The notes beneath the pieces were generated by a model. The model searched no databases and was not told the origin of the DNA. It worked only from the letters and a program-made list of their open reading frames with translations. Source: Solirubrobacteraceae bacterium (GTDB taxonomy: Bacteria > Actinomycetota > Thermoleophilia > Solirubrobacterales > Solirubrobacteraceae). From it: DNA of 5,069 nt. This document shows, piece after piece, positions 1-5,069 of the stretch (its first letter is position 1; each line of letters starts with the position of its first letter). The position numbers were made by a program, and so were the translations under genes. The DNA is taken from assembly GCA_016462245.1 (NCBI GenBank), contig JAEMTR010000111.1, positions 1 to 5,069 on the forward strand, in the 5' to 3' direction.

Positions 1-426
1 GAGGCGCTCGGCCGCCGGATCAAGATCCTCGTCGGCAAGCCCGGCCTCGACGGGCACTCCAACGGCGCCGAGCAGATCGCCGTCCGCGCCCGCGACGCGG
101 GGATGGAAGTGATCTACGAAGGAATTCGCCTCAGCCCAGAGCAGATCGCGACCAGCGCGATGCAGGAGGACGTCGACGTCGTTGGCCTTTCGATCCTCTC
201 CGGCTCACACCGCGATCTGATCCCAGCAGTGATCAACGACATGGCTGAATTGGGCGTTGATGCCCCGGTTGTCGTCGGCGGAATCATCCCCGACGCCGAC
301 CTCGCGGAACTGACGGCGGCCGGCGTGGCTGGCGTCTACACGCCGAAGGATTTTGAGATCACTTCGATCATCGGCGACATCGTCAGGCTCGTCGCCGAGC
401 GCAACGGGATCAGCGCCGCCGCATGA
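1..426 (+). CDS. meaA: Coenzyme B12-dependent acyl-CoA mutase, C-terminal cobalamin-binding domain (MeaA/ethylmalonyl-CoA mutase-like), 5'-truncated
   Basis: The reading frame is open from base 1 to TGA 424-426, so only the last 141 codons are present. The true start lies outside the window; the internal ATG at 103 is not a start, because conserved domain sequence precedes it. The frame opens with a beta strand (RIKILVGKPGLDGH). It contains the DGHSNG form of the DxHxxG motif, whose histidine is the lower axial cobalt ligand in this family. GLSILSGSH (the SxL motif) and VVGGIIP (the GG motif) follow, giving a complete B12-binding Rossmann-like fold. From memory, the HSNGAEQIA wording is typical of MeaA/ethylmalonyl-CoA mutase, whereas methylmalonyl-CoA mutases usually read DGHDRGA. 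Such enzymes rearrange the carbon skeleton of branched acyl-CoAs in the cytoplasm. The domain could also be a separate small mutase subunit or a methylmalonyl-CoA mutase. The fold is certain, the exact substrate is not. Confidence 0.88.
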   Translation, partial: EALGRRIKILVGKPGLDGHSNGAEQIAVRARDAGMEVIYEGIRLSPEQIATSAMQEDVDVVGLSILSGSHRDLIPAVINDMAELGVDAPVVVGGIIPDADLAELTAAGVAGVYTPKDFEITSIIGDIVRLVAERNGISAAA

Positions 427-584
427 TCCATTCACACCCCGTTCAACTGGCGGCAATGATCGCTGCATTCACATTCGGCACTTTGATCGCACTTCTGCTT
501 GGCGCCGCGAGCCTCGGAATCGCCCTTACTTTCGGGCAAATCGCCTTCGCAGCGACGCTTGTCTGGGTGCTGCTAAAGGGCTGA
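423..584 (+). CDS. Small hydrophobic membrane protein, 53 aa, coupled to the mutase gene
   Basis: The ATG at 423-425 overlaps the mutase stop TGA 424-426 (ATGA), the classic geometry of translational coupling. The frame runs 53 codons to TGA 582-584. After a short N-terminus (MIHSHPVQLAAM) nearly the whole product is hydrophobic. Two candidate membrane helices can be placed at about residues 9-29 and 31-51, broken by a GAAS turn near residues 27-30. The only lysine, K52, is next to the end. There is no strong Shine-Dalgarno at usable spacing, which fits dependence on ribosomes finishing the mutase. I do not recognise the family and assign no function. Against it: a short ORF in GC-rich DNA can arise by chance. 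The precise overlap and the uniform hydrophobicity argue for a real gene. Confidence 0.55.
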   Translation: MIHSHPVQLAAMIAAFTFGTLIALLLGAASLGIALTFGQIAFAATLVWVLLKG

Positions 585-609
585 AGCGTGTCACCGGTTG
601 AGCGCAAAC

Positions 610-627
610 TGGCCGGTCTTTCGGCCA
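610..627 (+). terminator. Weak hairpin after the 53-aa ORF, possible terminator
   Basis: TGGCCG (610-615) and CGGCCA (622-627) form a perfect 6-bp stem around a 6-base loop (GTCTTT), 25 bases after the stop of the small ORF and just before the next promoter. The position suits a terminator for the upstream transcript. No run of T follows, so intrinsic termination would be weak. Confidence 0.25.
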
Positions 628-639
628 ACTGCAGGATTC

Positions 640-668
640 TTGATAACAATCCGGTAACCTCTTAAAAT
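640..668 (+). promoter_or_regulatory. Sigma-70-type promoter for the 729-5069 gene group
   Basis: TTGATA at 640-645 matches the -35 consensus TTGACA at five of six positions. TAAAAT at 663-668 matches the -10 consensus TATAAT at five of six. The spacer is exactly 17 bases. The segment is distinctly AT-richer than its surroundings and sits in the only sizeable intergenic gap. Transcription would begin at about 674-677, giving a leader of about 52-55 bases before the ATG at 729. This is a pattern match only; no transcript data support it. Confidence 0.7.
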
Positions 669-684
669 CAGTGATCATTCGCGC

Positions 685-727
685 AGGGTCTTTTGCCCGC
701 GTTTTACCCGACTTAGGAGACCCTCCT
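685..727 (+). promoter_or_regulatory. Leader with two alternative hairpins that pair the Shine-Dalgarno
   Basis: Two mutually exclusive stems can form in the leader of the 71-aa gene. Structure A pairs 685-694 (AGGGTCTTTT) with 715-724 (AGGAGACCCT): ten pairs, two of them G-U, with a 20-base loop. Structure B pairs AGGAG (715-719) with CTCCT (723-727) across a 3-base loop, ending one base before the ATG. Both bury the ribosome-binding site. This could limit or condition translation of the whole downstream group, but no ligand pocket or known riboswitch family is recognised. Confidence 0.4.
715..720 (+). promoter_or_regulatory. Shine-Dalgarno for the 71-aa gene
   Basis: AGGAGA ends 8 bases before ATG 729-731. 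It is the clearest ribosome-binding site in the window and fixes the start of the small gene. It lies inside the leader hairpins described for 685-727. Confidence 0.8.
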
Positions 728-728
728 T

Positions 729-944
729 ATGACCAGCATTCAGACCACCCTCGCTTACCTCGACGCTGGCAGCGGCTCGATGATTATTCAGCTGCTGATC
801 GGTGGCTTTGCCGCCGCGGGCGTTGCAATGAAGATGTACTGGAAGCGCATCAAAGGCATCTTCGGTCGCGGCGACGACGAAGCTCCAAGCGTGACGACAG
901 CGGCAGTCGACGCTGCTGCCAAGCGCGAAACTCCGCAGTCCTGA
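729..944 (+). CDS. Small single-pass membrane protein with YLDAGSGS motif, 71 aa
   Basis: The ATG at 729 is preceded by AGGAGA at 8-base spacing. The protein has a short N-terminus, then YLDAGSGS (residues 10-17) and one hydrophobic helix (about residues 18-34). A strongly basic, aromatic stretch follows (KMYWKRIKGIFGR, residues 35-47), and the tail is polar and probably disordered. The positive-inside rule places the C-terminus in the cytoplasm and the motif at or outside the membrane surface. From memory, short proteins with Y-[LI]-D-P-G-[ST]-G-S before one helix are widespread in bacteria, often beside sulfatase-type or cell-surface genes. Here the usual proline is alanine. No biochemical role is known to me. 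The next gene begins one base after this stop, so the two are probably made together and may form a complex. It is the first gene behind the promoter at 640-668. Confidence 0.85.
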   Translation: MTSIQTTLAYLDAGSGSMIIQLLIGGFAAAGVAMKMYWKRIKGIFGRGDDEAPSVTTAAVDAAAKRETPQS

Positions 945-945
945 A

Positions 946-3129
946 TTGAGCGACGAAGAGGCGGCTCCCGGGCCAGCCGCCGAGCCAGCAGCAGAGTTGA
1001 AGTGGCCTGCGTGGTGGGTCCTCGGGCTACAGCTGGCTGCACTCTGGTCGCTCGGGCTGGTTCGCCCGCTCTTTGACGTACTTGGAAGCGACGAGGCATT
1101 CTTCGTCGCAAGAGGTAATACCCCAAGCGACATTTTGATCTTCGCGATCGGGCTGACCTTCATTCCACCACTGGTGCTGACGCTTGTGGAGCTGGCTGTC
1201 AGTGCGGCGTCGAGCAAGGCCGCCAGGCAGCTGCACGTACTTTTCATAGCTCTGCTCGCGGCGCTGCTTGCAATGCAGTTCATCAAAGGGATCTTCGCTA
1301 GCGCGCTGCCAGTAATCGCAATCGCGCTGCTTATCGGCGCCCTCGTTGGCTGGGCCTTCCTTCGAACGGCGGGCATGCGCAGCTTCCTCACGGTGCTGAC
1401 GCCGGCGCCCTTCATCTTCCTCGCGCTCTTTCTTTTCACGGCTCCTATTTCAAACATTTTGATGCCGAGCACCGAGGGCTCCGGCTCCTCTGACAACCCC
1501 GGCGAGTCGGGTAATTCGACCCCCGTTGTGTTGGTTATTTTTGACGAGCTGCCAAACGCCGTGCTGATGAATGCCGACACCTCGATCAACGCTGAGCGTT
1601 TTCCCAACTTTGCGAAGCTCGCAGCGACCTCAACTTGGTACAAGAACAACACCACCGTCAGCGACTCAACCTTCTCTGCCGTTCCGGCGATCCTTACCGG
1701 CAAAACGCCGCCGGACGATCTGCGCAAACTCTCCGCCGCGCAGGTCAATGAGCTCTACCGCGACAACATTTACACGATGCTCGCGGCCAGCCACAGAATT
1801 GGGAACGTTGAAGCGATCACGCACATCTGCCCGCCGGCGCTCTGTGCCCCAAAGCAAAGCGAAACTGCCGTTACGCGGCTGCAGGCGCTCTACAGCGACC
1901 TTTCTGTCGTGACCGGCCGCACCGTGTTACCAAAGTCGCTCGCCGATCAGCTGCCATCGATCGACGCTACCTACGGTGATTTCTCACCTGCGCAGGCAGC
2001 TGAGCTTGACAGCAACGATAAGAAGAACGCCAACGCCAACGCGCGTTTTGAGAACACGCCGCCGATCGCCGAAGTGCCCGGCGCCGCCACCAACAACAAC
2101 GGTCTGCGCCAGATTGCTGGGCTACAAAACTCGATCACCGGCGCCGGTAAACCACCGCTCTATGTAATGCACATGCTGATGCCGCATGTGCCTTGGCGCT
2201 TTGGCCCGACCGGCGACCAGTATTACCCCAACGGTAGCGATGCCCCAGGCCTAGAAGGCATCAACTGGACGACCAACAAATATCTCACCAACGTGGCCCT
2301 CCAACGCTTCATTCTGCAGACTCAGTACACCGACAAGATCGTCGCAAGCATCGTCGAGCGGATGAAAAAGGCCGGCATCTGGGACCGCTCGCTGTTCATC
2401 ATCACCGCCGATCACGGCGTCAGCTTCCGCCCTGGTGGCTCGCGCCGACCGGTAACAAAAGCGACTCTCGCTGAAATCGCAAACCAGCCGATGTTCGTCA
2501 AATACCCAGGCCAGACGAAAGGCATCGTCAGCACGGCCCCGACGCGCAACGTCGACGTCGCACCAACGATCGCCGCCGTCACGAAGACCGGTCAGAACCT
2601 CAAGTTTGATGGCGTTCCCTTCAATGACCCACAGCCAACGAGCGAAGTGGCGGTCCGCAACGGGCGCCAAGCTGCGCGAGTGACGGCCCCATCGGCAGAT
2701 CTGATGGCGCGGCGCGACCAGTTGGCGCGCGAATGGTCTGCAACCTTCCCCAGCGGCCAAGATGCGCTCTACCGGCTCGGGCCCAATCCGAACTTGATCG
2801 GCCAGCAGGTTTCTGCGCTTGGGAAGACAACCACGAGCGCCCGCGCGACGGTCAAGTTCGGCAACCTCTATTCGAATATCCCGCACAAAAGCGCCGTCGT
2901 GCAGATCTACTTCGTCGGCAATACCTCGGGGCTGGCGCCGGGCACGCCACTGGCCGCCGCAGTCGACGGCAAGATCGTCGCCGTCGGAGAGGCCTACAAC
3001 ACTCCTGGCGGTGGGGCTTTCGGCATCGTTCTGCCACCGCAGAGCCTGCGTGGCAGCAGCGCCAAAGTTTCGCTTTACTCAGTTTCAGGCGGCTCGACGC
3101 TCGCCCCGCTCGCCAGCGCCGGCCGCTAG
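946..3129 (+). CDS. Membrane-anchored sulfatase/alkaline-phosphatase-superfamily enzyme, probable phosphotransferase or phosphatase, 727 aa
   Basis: TTG 946 is the only usable upstream start, because the frame is closed by TGA 892-894. It lies one base after the previous stop with no own Shine-Dalgarno, so coupling is likely. Five hydrophobic helices (about residues 22-42, 62-86, 95-117, 119-139, 147-167) are followed by a Ser/Gly/Asn linker and an extracytoplasmic catalytic domain. Its metal and active-site motifs are VVLVIFDE (D200), SDSTFSAVP-AILTG (T242), HMLMPHVPW (H409, H414), ITADHG (D489, H490) and NVDVAPT (D537). T242 sits where sulfatases carry the formylglycine cysteine and matches TxxSVP of phosphoethanolamine transferases. 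A sulfatase is therefore unlikely. The only two cysteines, C295 and C300 (CPPALC), probably form a disulfide. Residues from about 590 on form a Gly/Ser/Val-rich region of unknown role. The five-helix plus outer-domain layout recalls LtaS. The substrate is unknown. Confidence 0.9.
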   Translation: MSDEEAAPGPAAEPAAELKWPAWWVLGLQLAALWSLGLVRPLFDVLGSDEAFFVARGNTPSDILIFAIGLTFIPPLVLTLVELAVSAASSKAARQLHVLFIALLAALLAMQFIKGIFASALPVIAIALLIGALVGWAFLRTAGMRSFLTVLTPAPFIFLALFLFTAPISNILMPSTEGSGSSDNPGESGNSTPVVLVIFDELPNAVLMNADTSINAERFPNFAKLAATSTWYKNNTTVSDSTFSAVPAILTGKTPPDDLRKLSAAQVNELYRDNIYTMLAASHRIGNVEAITHICPPALCAPKQSETAVTRLQALYSDLSVVTGRTVLPKSLADQLPSIDATYGDFSPAQAAELDSNDKKNANANARFENTPPIAEVPGAATNNNGLRQIAGLQNSITGAGKPPLYVMHMLMPHVPWRFGPTGDQYYPNGSDAPGLEGINWTTNKYLTNVALQRFILQTQYTDKIVASIVERMKKAGIWDRSLFIITADHGVSFRPGGSRRPVTKATLAEIANQPMFVKYPGQTKGIVSTAPTRNVDVAPTIAAVTKTGQNLKFDGVPFNDPQPTSEVAVRNGRQAARVTAPSADLMARRDQLAREWSATFPSGQDALYRLGPNPNLIGQQVSALGKTTTSARATVKFGNLYSNIPHKSAVVQIYFVGNTSGLAPGTPLAAAVDGKIVAVGEAYNTPGGGAFGIVLPPQSLRGSSAKVSLYSVSGGSTLAPLASAGR

Positions 3130-3163
3130 CCCCCAGCTGCTGGCGCAGATACTCTCTGCAGCG

Positions 3164-4531
3164 ATGGCCACAAAGAGCTCAACGACAATCGACCGCGACC
3201 GGCTCGGCGCGCTACTAGCGCTCGAGCTCGAAGGCTTTGCTGCCAACCACCAGCGCTCGCGCGAGCTCTACGAGCGGGCGCAGGGTTCGCTCGTCGGCGG
3301 CGTTCCGATGCCGTGGATGATGCTTTGGGCTGGCGGCCACCCGGTCTTCGCCGCCGAAGCTGATCGGGCGCGGATCGTTGACGTTGACGGAAACGAGTAC
3401 ATCGACCTTGCGCTCGGCGACAGCGGCGCGATGGCCGGCCATTCGCCCGCTGCCACCGCCGCTGCAGTCGCCGCTCAGGGAGCCAACGGAATCACGATGA
3501 TGCTGCCGACCGAGGATGCCGTCTGGGTTGGTGAGGAACTTTCGCGCCGCTTCAAGCTTGGCCATTGGCTGTTCACGCTCTCGGCAACCGACGCCAACCG
3601 GGCGGCGCTGCGCGTTGCCCGCCAGATCACAGGCAGGCCGAAGGTGCTGGTTTACAACTACTGCTATCACGGCTCGGTCGATGAGGCTTTCGCTGTCAGC
3701 AGCGGCGGCGTTACCACTGCGCGCGAAGGCAACGTCGGCGCGCCCGTTGAGCTTGCTGCCACGACGGTCGCAGTCGAGTTCAACGATCTCGCTGCGCTGG
3801 AAGAGGCGCTGGCGACGGAGCAGATCGCGATTGTGCTGGCCGAGCCGGCGATGACGAACATGGGGATCATCCTCCCGGACGACGGCTACATGGAGGCCCT
3901 GCGCGAACTGACGCGCGAGTACGGCACGCTATTGCTGATCGATGAGACGCACACCTTCTCGGCCGGACCCGGCGGCTGCACGACGGCCTGGAACCTAGAC
4001 CCTGACCTCGTCACGATCGGAAAGTCGATCGGCGGCGGCGTTCCCTGCGGCGCGCTCGGCGTCAGCGACAGTGTGCTGGAGCAGATCTTTGCTCAAGATG
4101 ATGCAGACTACGAGGACACCGGCGGCATCGGCGGAACGCTGGCCGGCAACGCGCTCTCGAGCGCCGCGATGGCGGCAACGCTCTCCTCAACGCTGGACGA
4201 GGATTGCTTCGCTCATACGATCCCGCTCGCCGCGCGCCTCGCCGCGGGCGTGCAGCAGACGATCGACTCTTACGGCCTGCCGTGGAACGTGACCCAGCTC
4301 GGCTGCCGCGCCGAATATCAGTTCCTTCCCGAGCCGGCCCGCAACGGAACCGTTGCCCACGCATCACACGACACTGAGCTGGAGAGCTTTCTCCACCTCC
4401 ACGCGCTGAACCGTGGCGTGATCATCACGCCGTTCCACAACATGGCGCTAATTGCGCCGCAGACGACGGCCGCAGACGTTGATCGCCACACCGAGCTCTT
4501 CGCTGAAGCCGTCAGTGAACTGGTCGCCTGA
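3164..4531 (+). CDS. Class-III PLP-dependent aminotransferase, glutamate-1-semialdehyde aminomutase-like, 455 aa
   Basis: The ATG at 3164 is the only in-frame start after the previous stop, from which it is separated by 34 bases. Upstream sequence in this frame overlaps the preceding gene and is not homologous. The cytoplasmic PLP enzyme fold is clear. It shows VDVDGNEYIDLALGDSG near the N-terminus, SATDANRAALR (S140-T142, PLP phosphate loop), CYHG (Y168 stacking on PLP), LLIDETHT (D260, which binds the pyridine nitrogen), IGKSIGGG (K287, Schiff-base lysine) and GGTLAGN (T325, phosphate contact from the other subunit). Length fits the family (about 420-460). It differs from true HemL: the usual SGTEA reads SATDA and the usual DEVxTGFR reads DETHTFSA. 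A heme-pathway role is therefore doubtful, and transamination of an amino acid or beta-amino acid is more likely. The start of the reductase gene overlaps its stop, which suggests a shared pathway. The substrate is unknown. Confidence 0.92.
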   Translation: MATKSSTTIDRDRLGALLALELEGFAANHQRSRELYERAQGSLVGGVPMPWMMLWAGGHPVFAAEADRARIVDVDGNEYIDLALGDSGAMAGHSPAATAAAVAAQGANGITMMLPTEDAVWVGEELSRRFKLGHWLFTLSATDANRAALRVARQITGRPKVLVYNYCYHGSVDEAFAVSSGGVTTAREGNVGAPVELAATTVAVEFNDLAALEEALATEQIAIVLAEPAMTNMGIILPDDGYMEALRELTREYGTLLLIDETHTFSAGPGGCTTAWNLDPDLVTIGKSIGGGVPCGALGVSDSVLEQIFAQDDADYEDTGGIGGTLAGNALSSAAMAATLSSTLDEDCFAHTIPLAARLAAGVQQTIDSYGLPWNVTQLGCRAEYQFLPEPARNGTVAHASHDTELESFLHLHALNRGVIITPFHNMALIAPQTTAADVDRHTELFAEAVSELVA

Positions 4532-5069
4532 TGGCGCGCGAGCGGGTCGGCTTCATTGGGCTCGGGATTATGGGCTCGCGGATGGCCGCCAACCTCGTCG
4601 CGGCAGGCTACGAGCTGACGGTTTGGAACCGCACCGCCGCAACGGCCGAGGCGTTTGCCGCCGAACACGGCGTCAGCGTCGCCGCAACCCCGGCCGAGCT
4701 GGCGGCGGTGAGTGACGTAGTGATCAAGATCGTCGTTGACGGAGAGCAGGTCGAAGAAATCCTCTTCGGCGAGCAGGGCATCGTCCCCGGGGCGCGAGCG
4801 GGAATGCTCTGCATCGACATGTCGACGATCTCGCCTGAGATGACGCGCAGCCTCGGCGAGCGGCTCGGTGAGCACGGGATCGCCTTCGTCGACGCCCCCG
4901 TCACCGGCTCGTCCCCTGGAGCTGAGGCGGGAACGCTGACGATCATGGCCGGCGGCACTGAAGCCGACCTTCAGCGCGCCGATCCAATCTTCGCCGTACT
5001 CGGAGCCAAGACGGTTCACTGCGGCGCGCTCGGGCAAGGGCAGACGATCAAGGTGATCACGAATGCGAT
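4531..5069 (+). CDS. 3-hydroxyisobutyrate dehydrogenase-family NAD(P)-dependent oxidoreductase, 3'-truncated
   Basis: The ATG 4531-4533 shares its first base with the aminotransferase stop (TGATG), so translation is probably coupled. The frame stays open to the window edge (179 full codons of a usual 290-300). The N-terminal dinucleotide-binding motif is GFIGLGIMG (residues 7-15). VWNRT (residues 31-35) closes the second strand, and its arginine R34 favours NADP(H). The substrate-binding signature DAPVTGSSPGAEAGTL begins at residue 121, with T125 where many members have serine. GQGQTIK ends in K174, the family's catalytic lysine, followed by ITN, so N178 is kept but the preceding Asn is Thr. 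The family interconverts beta-hydroxyacids and semialdehydes (3-hydroxyisobutyrate, tartronate semialdehyde and others). The C-terminal helical domain, which shapes specificity, is missing here, so the substrate cannot be named. Confidence 0.9.
   Translation, partial: MARERVGFIGLGIMGSRMAANLVAAGYELTVWNRTAATAEAFAAEHGVSVAATPAELAAVSDVVIKIVVDGEQVEEILFGEQGIVPGARAGMLCIDMSTISPEMTRSLGERLGEHGIAFVDAPVTGSSPGAEAGTLTIMAGGTEADLQRADPIFAVLGAKTVHCGALGQGQTIKVITNA

Noticed and set aside
675..1748. Long antisense open frame (357 codons) opposite the small gene and the membrane enzyme
   Set aside because: It runs opposite two well-supported genes and the promoter, has a low-complexity Ser/Ala/Arg-rich composition and no recognisable motif. 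This is typical of shadow frames in GC-rich DNA.
2026..2043. Three tandem copies of a 6-base unit (AACGCC/AACGCG) inside the membrane enzyme gene
   Set aside because: It encodes a short Asn-Ala run in a probable loop and stays in frame; it is too short to be a functional repeat or phase-variation tract.
3111..3145. Hairpin CGCCAGC / GCTGGCG spanning the stop of the membrane enzyme gene
   Set aside because: A 7-bp stem with a 21-base loop and no following T run is expected by chance in GC-rich sequence; it is not a convincing terminator.
2819..3163. N-terminal extension of the aminotransferase frame into the preceding gene
   Set aside because: It overlaps the C-terminus of the membrane enzyme, gives an Arg/Ser/Pro-rich non-homologous sequence, and the family start fits ATG 3164.
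4318..5037. Antisense open frame (239 codons) opposite the aminotransferase end and the reductase
   Set aside because: It covers two genes with clear catalytic motifs on the + strand, and its product shows no family signature.
1..5069. Search by eye for CRISPR repeats, IS ends, tRNA or phage genes
   Set aside because: No regularly spaced repeats, transposase motifs, cloverleaf-like segments or integration signals were seen.

Overview
The window is GC-rich and densely coded on the + strand. It has GC-biased third codon positions, short or overlapping gene junctions, one TTG start, and a MeaA/Ecm-like B12 mutase domain. Together these suggest a high-GC actinobacterium. A Thermoleophilia/Solirubrobacterales-type lineage is my inference from protein flavour, not something the sequence proves. 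No rRNA, tRNA, CRISPR array, insertion sequence or phage gene was seen. Every gene is on the + strand.

Layout. (1) 1-426 is the 3' end of a coenzyme-B12-dependent acyl-CoA mutase. It holds the cobalamin-binding domain and most resembles the MeaA/ethylmalonyl-CoA mutase type. (2) 423-584 is an unrecognised 53-residue hydrophobic protein whose ATG overlaps the mutase stop codon (ATGA). (3) 585-728 is the only real intergenic region (144 bases). It carries a weak hairpin, a very good sigma-70-like promoter (TTGATA-N17-TAAAAT), a leader of about 50-60 bases and a Shine-Dalgarno that can be base-paired in two alternative hairpins. (4) 729-944 encodes a 71-residue single-helix membrane protein with a YLDAGSGS motif. 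(5) 946-3129 starts on TTG one base after the previous stop. It encodes a 727-residue membrane-anchored enzyme of the sulfatase/alkaline-phosphatase superfamily, with an apparent threonine nucleophile and five N-terminal helices. (6) 3164-4531 encodes a class-III PLP aminotransferase related to glutamate-1-semialdehyde aminomutase but with altered signature residues. (7) 4531-5069 (cut by the window edge) encodes a 3-hydroxyisobutyrate dehydrogenase-family NAD(P)-dependent reductase overlapping the aminotransferase stop by one base.

How they may work together. The promoter at 640-668 could drive all of 729-5069 as one transcript, since no convincing terminator is seen inside. The first two genes look like an envelope module: a small membrane partner plus an extracytoplasmic phosphatase or phosphotransferase. 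The last two look like a metabolic pair, in which the aminotransferase and the beta-hydroxyacid dehydrogenase could act on a shared semialdehyde. The link between the two pairs is unknown. The most interesting items are the small YLDAGSGS protein with its coupled threonine-type enzyme, the structured leader in front of them, and the unlisted 53-residue membrane ORF.
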